Source: Linyphia triangularis
Lineage: Eukaryota > Arthropoda > Arachnida > Araneae > Linyphiidae
Assembly: GCA_963978545.1 (NCBI GenBank)
Contig: OZ021730.1
Span: forward strand, 248,001-312,000
Length of the DNA stretch: 64,000 nucleotides
Direction of reading: 5' to 3'
The notes below the pieces were generated by a model. It had not been told where the DNA came from. It made no database searches and worked only from the letters and a program-made list of their open reading frames with translations. The translations under genes were made by a program, and so were the position numbers. This document shows positions 21,349 through 33,010 of this stretch, piece after piece; the first letter of the stretch is position 1; each line of letters starts with the position of its first letter.

Positions 21349-21410
21349 ATTGGACCACCTCACTCTCCGCAACCATACCTATAAAAGGTTGCATTTTTCC
21401 AGTCTTCGCA
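21349..21410 (+). promoter_or_regulatory. P1 promoter, unit 4, split by two elements
   Basis: TATA at 21380-21388. The reverse transcriptase fragment starts right after agtcttcgca (21401-21410), so the Inr is cut after CA. Further copies of the block lie at 22683-22695 and 24248-24260; the last is followed by the DPE. Confidence 0.65.
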
Positions 21411-21411
21411 G

Positions 21412-22239
21412 GCCGGGGTCCCCCAGGGGAGTATCCTGGGTCCCACTTTATATAACATCTATACATCCGACTTCCCTTCCTTTAAGGACGACCGCAATTG
21501 TTTAACTGCTTTCTATGCAGATGACACGACCATTGTCTCCAAATCACTCAACTCTCAAACTGCACTTAAAAATCTGCAAAACAAAATTCCCACCATTGAA
21601 GCCTGGTGCTCCAAATGGAAGATTAGTATTAATGCTGGCAAATCACAAGTTTTATGCACAGTTACTAAAAACAATAAAAAGAACAAAATTACTGGCAATG
21701 AGATCACACTTTTTAATGAAAAAATCCCCATTGTTAAAAAGGCCAAATATTTGGGTGTCACCATAAATACAAAACTTACATGGTCAGACCACATAACTAA
21801 TGTGACCAAAAACGCATTTGGAGTTGCCAGAAAACTCGCCCCACTTATTGGTAGGAACTCCACACTACCCCTCAATCGCAAAAGGAGACTCTATCTCAGT
21901 GCAATAAGACCAGTATTCACTTATGCTTCCCCTGCATGGGCCACCTGCACAGCCAGAGATTTACATAGACTCCAGGTTATCCAAAATAAGATTCTTCGAA
22001 ACATGGTAGACGCTAGTAGATATGTAAGGAATGACCTTATTCACAGGGACATGAAAATCAACACCATCGAACAACACCTAGCTGAGTTAAATATCTCCTT
22101 TTACAAAAAAGCGACTAAACCTAATTCTATAATCAATGAATGCCTGGACTATGAAATTTCTCAGAACGACACATGTAACAGACCATACGCTGCTTTTGTG
22201 CTATCTGACGCTATAATGACCACAAGATTTAATAAGTAA
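21412..22239 (+). pseudogene. Reverse transcriptase C-terminal fragment (Jockey clade ORF2), copy 1
   Basis: An open frame of 275 codons runs from the insertion junction to the stop, with no start codon of its own at the junction. It begins at the GVPQGSILGP motif, then FYADD (the catalytic Asp pair) and the KWKISINAGKS and KYLGVTI motifs. It ends in the typical Jockey-clade tail (LHRLQVIQNK, then YVRN and HRDMKI). The endonuclease domain and the first RT motifs are missing, so it cannot be active alone. The frame is intact in all six copies, probably from recent copying rather than selection. This copy has Cys in NDTCNR, shared with unit 8. Confidence 0.85.
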
Positions 22240-22358
22240 TTTATTGATCTTACTTACTGTAAACACAAATTCTCTTACAGTCAGACTTTTGTATATAGAA
22301 ACGCAGGTTTCATGTAATTAGATCATATTTAACCAATTTATTATTCTTATTATTACCT

Positions 22359-22501
22359 TTGACGAAGTAAAATCTCAGGAATTTTACGATTTATTTTTGT
22401 ACCTAAAAGCGTGAGCTTTTGTATATAGTTTGACGATGTTAAAATCTCAGGATATTTAACGAATTATTTTTGTACCAAAAAGCGTGAGCTTTTGTATATA
22501 G
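22359..22501 (+). repeat. Two tandem structured repeats in the LINE 3' untranslated region
   Basis: Repeats at 22359-22428 and 22430-22501 each contain two hairpins. The first has stems GTAAAAT/ATTTTAC in repeat one and GTTAAA/TTTAAC in repeat two, so the arms changed together. The second, AAAAGC-GTGA-GCTTTT, has a GNRA-type loop and is the same in both. A further hairpin CGCCC-TTC-GGGCG lies near 22606-22618. LINE reverse transcriptases often recognise such 3' structures. The same arrangement occurs in the other LINE copies except unit 8, where one repeat is deleted. Confidence 0.7.
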
Positions 22502-22695
22502 TTACGTATTTAACCAACTTTTCTTTTTTTTTAATTATTTCGTATTGTCCCGTCCGTCCCTCACTGTAACTTTTCATGCAATTTATATTTTATATTTTAT
22601 GACGATCGCCCTTCGGGCGCTATTAAGACCAGCGGTAAAGTGCCTCCGGGCTGTAGCCACTTAAAATCATCATCAAAGAAAAAGTCTTCGCATTC

Positions 22696-24247
22696 CCAAT
22701 CAAATCATGATCAGATTCACGAGCTAGTCGGACCTGTTACCGATCGTTCTTCATCATTCCCATTTGTTGGTTTTTACTGACGTTTCTGAAATGGTGAGGC
22801 GCAAAGCTATCAAACCTAAGCCTGCATCTGCTAAGGCAGTTTGCCATGTTCCTGTTGTAGTTCCCACTAAGGTGGATGAGCCGATTGATGTTTCCTTTGC
22901 TAGTACCCCTGTAGTACCCATTAATATGGATGAGCGGATAGCTGTTGTTCCAGTGCCGGGTACCAATGAAGTACCCATTAATTTGGAGGAGCGGCTTGAT
23001 GACATTTCTATCCCTGAGATTCCAGTGCTTAACTCCCCTGTTATAGTTAACACTGCTGCTGATTCAGGTGAAGCTGAATCGCCCAGATTCATTCTTAATC
23101 TCCCCAATGCTATCCAGTATGATGAGGCAAATCTGGCCAACATTTCTGGCGCCAAATCTACTGATATCTCTTTCCCTCTTAGCCCACCTCGCTCCTTCAA
23201 AGTTGTTGTTCGAGGTTTAAATATCAAATCCTCTATTTTGGACATAGCCGACTGGCTGGTCTGGAAGAAACCAGAGTTTTCCCCCATTCAGATCACACAG
23301 ATGAAACGCCGTAATGGGCATAAGATGCCCCTTTTTATTTTGGAGTTCCCTTTCACTGAAAATCAATCTGACATTTTATCCTGGCGTACCATGTTATACA
23401 CCAAAGTCAGAATTGAACCCCTCATAGGCAGGAAGGCGAGCGGACCCCAACAATGCTACAAGTGTCAGCATTGGGGTGAACACCTTGCTGCTGAATGTAC
23501 CTCTCCCATCAGATGCCGACACTGCTCTCTTGATCACAGTAGTCGTGCATGCCCAGTCAAAAATGGCCCAAAGCTTTGCTGCAACTGTGGCCAAAATCAT
23601 GCAAGCTCTTCTCTCTCCTGTCCGACTCGTAGAGCTTTATTTACCAACCCTCAGAAGGTCACCAAGACTACCAAACCTCCCCCTCTAAATTCTGACTGTA
23701 CCAGATTTGTTCCTCGTCCCCTGATTATCAAAAGTATAACTAAGACCTATGCAAATGCTGTCTGTCAAACAATTGGAACCACAGTCAACAAGGCGACTGA
23801 ATCAGTTGTTCTGACCCCCATTCAGACTTCCTCTAAAGATTCTCAAGCTGGCTCTGGTCTTGAATCTTGCCAACTCAATGATAAATGCTACGTTGCATTT
23901 TTATTCACTCACGGTTTCATTATGGATGAGTTTTCCGACCTTCAAGATTGTTACGACTGGACCGAGGATAATGCATCCTTCTTTTTACCAGTTATACAAT
24001 TTATCAGGGATTTCCCACCAGTTTGGACTCCACTGCCCTGTGCTTAGTTTAGCTCCTCCCACGTGCCTTTTCCTCGCTTTCTATTGGAAGGTGATCCAAG
24101 CCAGCTCCTGTACCAAGTGTGGTGTCATGTTTTGCTTTTATTGTATACCAGTTCCGATATTTCGTCCTTCAATTTATCCCACCCTTCATATCAGAGAGTA
24201 TAGCATCTTCGGATCAGCACTCCGTTAATTGTAATATTAAAAAGTAA
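22696..24247 (+). mobile_element. Gag-only retroelement, unit 4
   Basis: 1,552 bp, with the 13 bp repeat at 22683-22695 and 24248-24260. The leader has the long-class base (gatcagattc). Confidence 0.65.
22791..24047 (+). CDS. Jockey-type ORF1/gag protein, copy 4
   Basis: Intact 418-residue consensus copy. It lies 552 bp after the stop of the truncated reverse transcriptase on the same strand. The order (ORF2 end, then ORF1) is the reverse of a normal LINE and reflects two separate insertions. Confidence 0.85.
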   Translation: MVRRKAIKPKPASAKAVCHVPVVVPTKVDEPIDVSFASTPVVPINMDERIAVVPVPGTNEVPINLEERLDDISIPEIPVLNSPVIVNTAADSGEAESPRFILNLPNAIQYDEANLANISGAKSTDISFPLSPPRSFKVVVRGLNIKSSILDIADWLVWKKPEFSPIQITQMKRRNGHKMPLFILEFPFTENQSDILSWRTMLYTKVRIEPLIGRKASGPQQCYKCQHWGEHLAAECTSPIRCRHCSLDHSSRACPVKNGPKLCCNCGQNHASSSLSCPTRRALFTNPQKVTKTTKPPPLNSDCTRFVPRPLIIKSITKTYANAVCQTIGTTVNKATESVVLTPIQTSSKDSQAGSGLESCQLNDKCYVAFLFTHGFIMDEFSDLQDCYDWTEDNASFFLPVIQFIRDFPPVWTPLPCA

Positions 24248-24474
24248 AGTCTTCGCATTCTCAGATTTAGAGCTCTGAGAGTAAGACCTGACTCTCGCCT
24301 CTTTCTTGGCGCTTTTTGACTGGGTTTCTAACCCTATATGCGGGCTGGTTCACCAAGTGGTTGCAAGGATGAAATATGTAAACAATACAGGCAGATCGCT
24401 ACATTTTTACATGCAATTTTATATTCAGTAGGTCTTTTATGTTGTTGGAAGTTATAGTTCCCATCCTAACAAAC

Positions 24475-24490
24475 GGCTCTTTTCAGGGCC
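24475..24490 (+). terminator. SL2 histone-type stem-loop, unit 4
   Basis: Identical 16-base hairpin. Confidence 0.6.
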
Positions 24491-24952
24491 CAAATATGAC
24501 ACACTTTGCTTGACATGTTGACTGTTTCATAACATTTTCTGGACTCAATACAATACAAATTTACTCAAACAAACGTTTAAAGCTAATATTGCCGTGTTAC
24601 AATTACACTGAAAGAGGAGTCCTTTATTTGTAGCTGCCCAATTCTAATTCTTGAACTCTCGTTTGAGGAATTGAATACAAAAGTGACCTTCTCTGTCATC
24701 TCGATTTGTGCTTGATCATTATAGTAAACATGGACATATTTAATTATGTGAAACGTCTGCCTGTTTATGTGCAAACTTTAAGGAATACGAAAACTAAGGA
24801 CATCTCTGAAACAGATGGATCATGCATTTGGTGGTATGTTGTTGAAATGCCATGTACGGTGTTACATTTGGAACTATTTGTTTCTATATAACGACTAGAG
24901 ATTTTGTATCTGCCTCCCATGGATAAATTGCTTTTACCTAATAATTTTCCGT

Positions 24953-25072
24953 GGTCACGTTTATACCACGCGGAACGTACATGCTTCTATTCGGTCACCG
25001 AAGTCAAGCAATATGTGCTGCGGTCAGTACTTGAGAAGGTGACCGGTTGGGAACGATTAGTACAGTTGACAT
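24953..25072 (+). pseudogene. 5S rRNA-derived pseudogene, unit 4
   Basis: Identical to the other units by eye. Confidence 0.82.
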
Positions 25073-25755
25073 TTCATTGTTTTTTTATTTTTTACTTCCA
25101 ATATATTACTTCACTTAAAGCCAGGAATAAGGCAAACATAAAATCTAATTGTTTATATCTAACAAAATATCGATAGTTTAGGCATGTTCACTTCACGAGC
25201 TCCCTACATTACAATTTATTGGGTTATTTTTATTACCACTTTAATACATCACTCAAAGTCAAACATAAAATCTACTTGCTTATATCTAACAAAATATCAA
25301 TAGTTTTCTTCATGATAGATTTGGCACGTTCAATCCACGAGTTAACTACATTACATTAAGCTAATTGTGAGTGACCAGATCTATGTGAAAATCAAATGTA
25401 TAATGTGCTTTTACAATTTCATCTTAAAATACAGCACTCTATTTAAAGAATGGAGACTTGTTTTTTAGCGATATATTAGGCGAAATTTTCCTCCTTTATT
25501 GGAACTGGAATGCTAGAGGTAAAAGCAATTTTTAGATATCTGGTATGTTATTGAAAAAAAAACTAAACATGAAAATTCAAATAATTCATTTATTAAATCC
25601 TGATATGTTTTATTACATGTATATGATATACATTTTTGAGCAAAATAAAAAAACATTTTTAAAGAAAGCATACAAGTTTTAATCTTTGAAACATAGGTAA
25701 AATTATATGTACAGTTACATAATCAACAATATATTCAAAACAGAAGTGTAGGGCA

Positions 25756-27554
25756 CTAATTACAAAAAGCTATAATTACACTTAACAAATCATTTTGATC
25801 CAAGTAATTTGCCAAAACACAGGCACAATCGTAATTCAAATAAACTTTTCTTGGCATGCTGCAATTCACATCAGAAATGCCTTTTACAGCAGTATATACA
25901 TTACATTCCTCTAGTTTGTCTTTTAACAATGAACGTTCTAATTTAGAGGATATCAATTGCGAATACAAAGGATATCGTTTATTTGCAATTATTAGCAATA
26001 ATTGATCCACGTTAAATCCTTCTTCTGCATTGCTGTACATTTTATAGCCGGAATACATTTGCATAAATTCAAACAATGTCCGACCATTGCCAAGATTATC
26101 TGACTTCATTCTATGCAATTCCTGCTCACATTTAATTGCGTATTCTGACAACATTCCTTGGAGTTCGTGTTCACGAGTCCAGTCCTCGATGTTGAAGTCC
26201 GGCTTCTCAAGTAAGCAATACTTCAACAGCAATTGAACGATAGCAAGGCTGCATCCGTTTTCTATTGCTAGGTCCAAAGGACTGAGACCATTTCGGTTTT
26301 TGACATTAACGTGGGAACCTCTTCTCAGCAAAATTTCAACTACGCTCGGATGACCTGTCTGATTTTGCACCGCTTTATGCAGTGGCGTGTCACCAAATTC
26401 ATCTACTGAATCAACATCTATGCCACTGCTAATCAAGAATTTGACGAAAACTGCCGTACATCCGTTAATGCACAGGGCACTGTGCAGAAGTGAGCCACCG
26501 CACTGGTTTTTGGCAGTGTTGACGTTCATATCCAGGTAATCGAGGAGAAATGTAAAGATACTAACGTTGAAGTGTCCCAAAGCGTGGAAGAGTGGGCTTT
26601 GACCTGAAATGTTAGCACTGTGCAAATCTCCGCCGGCAATAAACAACAATCTGATAACTTCCAGTTCCGCATTCAGAGCAAGTGCTATAGACAGACTCGA
26701 ATCGTCCGGAAGATCGGCTCTGGCTCCTAGGTAAAATTAAAATTACAACTTTAATTAAGGAAAGTCTTAAATCTAAAATAATTCAAATAACAGAGTTAAA
26801 TATATTTACTAGTTACCAATATTGGCAAATCTTTTATGAATATTTAAATGGAAATACTGCTATTTTAAATCTTAACAGAAGGTTATCTTACAATACTACC
26901 GCGTTAAAGGAATTAACTTAAATTTCTAACCTATCCAAATGTACACGAAATGAAGTTTTGGATATGCAATTCAGAATCATTTTATCTAATTTAAAAGTAA
27001 TGAATAATTTTGTCATTTTCTTCTGTAAATGCAGATGGGACAAACTTAATCTCTGAAATCAGTTCATAATTATTTTGACAAAAAGATTTTTGAAACAGTT
27101 AAATTACCTTTTAAGATGTAATGTAAGATGTAGGAATGGGATATGAGGAAGCAACAAAAAATTGACAATTCAGCGTACATGGAAATATTTCGGTCTAATA
27201 AAAGGCTCCCTTAAAAATTGTTGTAGAAAAGCGTTTACATATTAATTTATGTTTTTACATACCTCCTTCTACCAATGTTCTGATCGTTTCAAGTCTGTTC
27301 CTGCAATGTAGGGCATTGATGAGAGGTGTTGGGCCGCCATGACAGAACTGGAAATTAGGATCTGCGCCATAATAGAGGAGAAGCTTGACGATGGCGATCG
27401 AGCATCTTCGGTCCGTCAGAACCCGAAGCAGGGGGGATTGACTGCCTTCTACTTCGTTGGCCGAAGAAGGGTCACGTTGCAGGATCAGTTGGATCTCACT
27501 CAAATCCCATTCTTCTTCGTACAATACACTGTGAACAGAAGTGTTTTCAGGCAT
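25756..27554 (-). CDS. Ankyrin-repeat protein, copy 4 (spliced)
   Basis: Joins 27554-27263 and 26726-25756; consensus protein. Compared with copy 1 I count nine substitutions in 1,263 coding bases, all changing amino acids, against four in the 536 bp intron 2. Promoter at 28483. Confidence 0.82.
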
Positions 27555-28450
27555 GATATCTGTAAAAAAAAAAAAAAAAAATTAAAGCATTTTCAAAAGT
27601 TTGAATATTCCATTTTACTTTTGTAATCAAACGATTAAACTTAAGATTGGTACGTTTCAATCTTAAGAGAAAAGTGCCTTTACTTTTTTGTCAAATTCTA
27701 TATCGGTCGGAATATTGTTTCAAAACCAAAGGTATTTTCTTTAGGAATAGCAACAGCAATATCAGCCCATTGGTAAAAATTTGAAGTTGAAAATAAAAGT
27801 ATCTTTTAAGATTACTAAAGGTTAAAGATTAATATTTAGTTCATTAAAATTTTTTAAACTGTAAAAAAAAAAAATCATATGACTTTCCCTTTAATATTTG
27901 TTTATGTGTTACCAATACTTCTGTATACTTGAAATTCATGCGTCTTACAACAAAATTTATGAAGATATTGCGACAGAAAGTATGCGGAAGCGTTGACACG
28001 GTCATACCGGCTATCTTTCGATCACCGGATACAAGCATTATGGGTCAAATACAGGAAAAAGCCAAACAAAAAATATACTTGCTGTTTATTTTACTAAGAT
28101 ACACGTCAGTAATTTAAAATGGGGTACCTAAAATACAAGTTGAGGGACCAGGATAGACAATGAACCCACCTAATTCTGTTACCAAGAAAATAGGTGGGTG
28201 GCAAGTGGTCTGACCTAAGCAATGAACGAAGCCACGCTTTAGAGCCCAACACCACTACCGAAATCCGTGGAATTTATGATTGGGAGGGAAAAACAGCTGG
28301 ACGATCCAGATACTGAGGTCTGGGAACAGCAAACCCTAAAGAGAAATGTAAACACAAATGCAAGTATAATATGAATACATTTTTTACCAGTAATTTTGTT
28401 CAAGGTGAATCTGCAATAATCCGAGATCTATGGGTAGACAGCTCTGAGAG

Positions 28451-28548
28451 AGATCTGGTCGCTTCAGAGTCTAGAGTCGAACTGATGTAAAATCAGGTGG
28501 AAATGCAACCTTTTATAGGTACAGTTGCAGAATGAAAGGTGGACCAAT
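28451..28548 (-). promoter_or_regulatory. P2 promoter of ankyrin gene copy 4
   Basis: TATA at 28517-28509, predicted start at 28483, intact DPE, exon 1 at 28483-28388. Confidence 0.75.
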
Positions 28549-29287
28549 GGCGACACGGCAAAACCGAGCAGAGGAAACTGGTAGGGTCAGCTTGCTATTA
28601 AATTACTTTAAACGATTAACTCAGACATGGCACAGCTTCTAAGCAAAAGAAATGAACTTCAAGAAAAAGCGACGAGAACTGAGAAAAAACATCACATTTT
28701 CAAAAAATTGCAGAAGTTGAACAATTTTAAAATTGATCGTTAGTCTGTCCCTGCTTCTCAGCACTAATGCTTCATTTTTTCAAATGCAATACCTGTCAAA
28801 GTATTGTTTTAGAACATATGAAATTTTAAACCAGGCATTACAAGAGTAACACCAACTCATTAATGAAATTTGAAGGGAAAATAAAAGAAAGTTTTTTTTT
28901 ATTCCAATTTGAAAAGAATTTTATGCTTCCTCATTAATATTTTAAATTAATAATCTGAAGAAAACACCACATTATTTTTGCTTTAAATTTTGTAAATGAG
29001 CGCTATTATTCCAACCCTTGTATTTTTCAACTTCAACACAAAATTGCTTGATTTAATAGTTTCTCAAACGGCCCTTTTAAAGACCCAAAAATAACACACG
29101 ACTGGTCCGTTTACACGCTATCATTTTAATTCCAGTTCAGTTTTATGCCCTAATGCAATACTTTCTTCGGAACATTACATGATACAAATATAACGATATA
29201 TGTGTCGATGACAATATTTCGATTTTTTTTTTTTTTTGGAGCAAAATTACACTAGTTATTTCCTAAGCTCCTCCCTCCTGCTTTGCA

Positions 29288-29349
29288 ATTGGACCACCTC
29301 ACTCTCCGCAACCATACCTATAAAAGGTTGCATTTTTCCAGTCTTCGCA
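29288..29349 (+). promoter_or_regulatory. P1 promoter, unit 5, split by two elements
   Basis: TATA at 29319-29327. Direct-repeat blocks lie at 29340-29349, 30622-30634 and 32186-32198. Confidence 0.65.
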
Positions 29350-30621
29350 GGCCGGGGTCCCCCAGGGGAGTATCCTGGGTCCCACTTTATATAACATCTA
29401 TACATCCGACTTCCCTTCCTTTAAGGACGACCGCAATTGTTTAACTGCTTTCTATGCAGATGACACGACCATTGTCTCCAAATCACTCAACTCTCAAACT
29501 GCACTTAAAAATCTGCAAAACAAAATTCCCACCATTGAAGCCTGGTGCTCCAAATGGAAGATTAGTATTAATGCTGGCAAATCACAAGTTTTATGCACAG
29601 TTACTAAAAACAATAAAAAGAACAAAATTACTGGCAATGAGATCACACTTTTTAATGAAAAAATCCCCATTGTTAAAAAGGCCAAATATTTGGGTGTCAC
29701 CATAAATACAAAACTTACATGGTCAGACCACATAACTAATGTGACCAAAAACGCATTTGGAGTTGCCAGAAAACTCGCCCCACTTATTGGTAGGAACTCC
29801 ACACTACCCCTCAATCGCAAAAGGAGACTCTATCTCAGTGCAATAAGACCAGTATTCACTTATGCTTCCCCTGCATGGGCCACCTGCACAGCCAGAGATT
29901 TACATAGACTCCAGGTTATCCAAAATAAGATTCTTCGAAACATGGTAGACGCTAGTAGATATGTAAGGAATGACCTTATTCACAGGGACATGAAAATCAA
30001 CACCATCGAACAACACCTAGCTGAGTTAAATATCTCCTTTTACAAAAAAGCGACTAAACCTAATTCTATAATCAATGAATGCCTGGACTATGAAATTTCT
30101 CAGAACGACACACGTAACAGACCATACGCTGCTTTTGTGCTATCTGACGCTATAATGACCACAAGATTTAATAAGTAATTTATTGATCTTACTTACTGTA
30201 AACACAAATTCTCTTACAGTCAGACTTTTGTATATAGAAACGCAGGTTTCATGTAATTAGATCATATTTAACCAATTTATTATTCTTATTATTACCTTTG
30301 ACGAAGTAAAATCTCAGGAATTTTACGATTTATTTTTGTACCTAAAAGCGTGAGCTTTTGTATATAGTTTGACGATGTTAAAATCTCAGGATATTTAACG
30401 AATTATTTTTGTACCAAAAAGCGTGAGCTTTTGTATATAGTTACGTATTTAACCAACTTTTCTTTTTTTTTAATTATTTCGTATTGTCCCGTCCGTCCCT
30501 CACTGTAACTTTTCATGCAATTTAGATTTTATATTTTATGACGATCGGCCTTCGGGCGCTATTAAGACCAGTGGTAAAGTGCCTCCGGGCTGTAGCCACT
30601 TAAAATCATCATCAAAGAAAA
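29350..30621 (+). mobile_element. 5'-truncated Jockey-like LINE fragment, unit 5
   Basis: 1,272 bp, with direct repeats at 29340-29349 and 30622-30631. Near the 3' end it has atttagattt and gatcggcctt, the latter weakening the CGCCC hairpin; unit 7 shares both. Confidence 0.85.
29351..30178 (+). pseudogene. Reverse transcriptase C-terminal fragment, copy 2
   Basis: 275 open codons from the junction, with GVPQG, FYADD and the later RT motifs intact. It has Arg in NDTRNR where copies 1 and 5 have Cys. Confidence 0.85.
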
Positions 30622-30634
30622 AGTCTTCGCATTC

Positions 30635-32185
30635 CCAATCAAATCATGATCAGATTCACGAGCTAGTCGGACCTGTTACCGATCGTTCTTCATCATTCCC
30701 ATTTGTTGGTTTTTACTGACGTTTCTGAAATGGTGAGGCGCAAAGCTATCAAACCTAAGCCTGCATCTGCTAAGGCAGTTTGCCATGTTCCTGTTGTAGT
30801 TCCCACTAAGGTGGATGAGCCGATTGATGTTTCCTTTGCTAGTACCCCTGTAGTACCCATTAATATGGATGAGCGGATAGCTGTTGTTCCAGTGCCGGGT
30901 ACCAATGAAGTACCCATTAATTTGGAGGAGCGGCTTGATGACATTTCTATCCCTGAGATTCCAGTGCTTAACTCCCCTGTTATAGTTAACACTGCTGCTG
31001 ATTCAGGTGAAGCTGAATCGCCCAGATTCATTCTTAATCTCCCCAATGCTATCCAGTATGATGAGGCAAATCTGGCCAACATTTCTGGCGCCAAATCTAC
31101 TGATATCTCTTTCCCTCTTAGCCCACCTCGCTCCTTCAAAGTTGTTGTTCGAGGTTTAAATATCAAATCCTCTATTTTGGACATAGCCGACTGGCTGGTC
31201 TGGAAGAAACCAGAGTTTTCCCCCATTCAGATCACACAGATGAAACGCCGTAATGGGCATAAGATGCCCCTTTTATTTTGGAGTTCCCTTTCACTGAAAA
31301 TCAATCTGACATTTTATCCTGGCGTACCATGTTATACACCAAAGTCAGAATTGAACCCCTCATAGGCAGGAAGGCGAGCGGACCCCAACAATGCTACAAG
31401 TGTCAGCATTGGGGTGAACACCTTGCTGCTGAATGTACCTCTCCCATCAGATGCCGACACTGCTCTCTTGATCACAGTAGTCGTGCATGCCCAGTCAAAA
31501 ATGGCCCAAAGCTTTGCTGCAACTGTGGCCAAAATCATGCAAGCTCTTCTCTCTCCTGTCCGACTCGTAGAGCTTTATTTACCAACCCTCAGAAGGTCAC
31601 CAAGACTACCAAACCTCCCCCTCTAAATTCTGACTGTACCAGATTTGTTCCTCGTCCCCTGATTATCAAAAGTATAACTAAGACCTATGCAAATGCTGTC
31701 TGTCAAACAATTGGAACCACAGTCAACAAGGCGACTGAATCAGTTGTTCTGACCCCCATTCAGACTTCCTCTAAAGATTCTCAAGCTGGCTCTGGTCTTG
31801 AATCTTGCCAACTCAATGATAAATGCTACGTTGCATTTTTATTCACTCACGGTTTCATTATGGATGAGTTTTCCGACCTTCAAGATTGTTACGACTGGAC
31901 CGAGGATAATGCATCCTTCTTTTTACCAGTTATACAATTTATCAGGGATTTCCCACCAGTTTGGACTCCACTGCCCTGTGCTTAGTTTAGCTCCTCCCAC
32001 GTGCCTTTTCCTCGCTTTCTATTGGAAGGTGATCCAAGCCAGCTCCTGTACCAAGTGTGGTGTCATGTTTTGCTTTTATTGTATACCAGTTCCGATATTT
32101 CGTCCTTCAATTTATCCCACCCTTCATATCAGAGAGTATAGCATCTTCGGATCAGCACTCCGTTAATTGTAATATTAAAAAGTAA
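30635..32185 (+). mobile_element. Gag-only retroelement, unit 5 (1,551 bp)
   Basis: Bounded by the 13 bp repeat at 30622-30634 and 32186-32198; one base shorter than the other copies. Confidence 0.65.
30730..31985 (+). pseudogene. ORF1/gag copy 5, frameshifted before the zinc knuckles
   Basis: A single T is missing from the run after gatgcccc, near 31269. The frame leaves the gag sequence after KMPL and stops at 31365. The rest, with all three zinc knuckles, continues in another frame to 31985. Everything else matches the consensus, so the lesion is very young or is a homopolymer sequencing error. Confidence 0.8.
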
Positions 32186-32412
32186 AGTCTTCGCATTCTC
32201 AGATTTAGAGCTCTGAGAGTAAGACCTGACTCTCGCCTCTTTCTTGGCGCTTTTTGACTGGGTTTCTAACCCTATATGCGGGCTGGTTCACCAAGTGGTT
32301 GCAAGGATGAAATATGTAAACAATACAGGCAGATCGCTACATTTTTACATGCAATTTTATATTCAGTAGGTCTTTTATGTTGTTGGAAGTTATAGTTCCC
32401 ATCCTAACAAAC

Positions 32413-32428
32413 GGCTCTTTTCAGGGCC
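32413..32428 (+). terminator. SL2 histone-type stem-loop, unit 5
   Basis: Identical 16-base hairpin. Confidence 0.6.
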
Positions 32429-32890
32429 CAAATATGACACACTTTGCTTGACATGTTGACTGTTTCATAACATTTTCTGGACTCAATACAATACAAATTT
32501 ACTCAAACAAACGTTTAAAGCTAATATTGCCGTGTTACAATTACACTGAAAGAGGAGTCCTTTATTTGTAGCTGCCCAATTCTAATTCTTGAACTCTCGT
32601 TTGAGGAATTGAATACAAAAGTGACCTTCTCTGTCATCTCGATTTGTGCTTGATCATTGTAGTAAACATGGACATATTTAATTATGTGAAACGTCTGCCT
32701 GTTTATGTGCAAACTTTAAGGAATACGAAAACTAAGGACATCTCTGAAACAGATGGATCATGCATTTGGTGGTATGTTGTTGAAATGCCATGTACGGTGT
32801 TACATTTGGAACTATTTGTTTCTATATAACGACTAGAGATTTTGTATCTGCCTCCCATGGATAAATTGCTTTTACCTAATAATTTTCCGT

Positions 32891-33010
32891 GGTCACGTTT
32901 ATACCACGCGGAACGTACATGCTTCTATTCGGTCACCGAAGTCAAGCAATATGTGCTGCGGTCAGTACTTGAGAAGGTGACCGGTTGGGAACGATTAGTA
33001 CAGTTGACAT
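32891..33010 (+). pseudogene. 5S rRNA-derived pseudogene, unit 5
   Basis: Identical to the other units by eye. Confidence 0.82.

Larger units (their letters stand above)
21411..22682 (+). mobile_element. 5'-truncated Jockey-like LINE fragment, 1,272 bp, unit 4
   Basis: Bounded by a 10 bp direct repeat agtcttcgca at 21401-21410 and 22683-22692, the signature of target-primed insertion. It starts inside the reverse transcriptase domain and keeps the end of ORF2 and a 443 bp 3' untranslated region ending in atcatcatcaaagaaaa. It sits in the left repeat of the older gag insertion, so it came second. Confidence 0.85.
19997..27935. repeat. Tandem array unit 4 (long class, 7,939 bp)
   Basis: First unit with the 1,272 bp reverse transcriptase fragment inserted between promoter P1 and the gag element. 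Confidence 0.97.

Noticed and set aside
21555..21881. A 108-codon minus-strand frame opposite the reverse transcriptase
   Set aside because: Shadow of the clear RT frame on the other strand.
21411..24247. One rearranged full-length LINE with ORF2 before ORF1, or a twin-priming product
   Set aside because: Twin priming gives inverted orientation, whereas both parts are on the same strand and each has its own direct repeats. Short units have gag alone. Two insertions explain this better.
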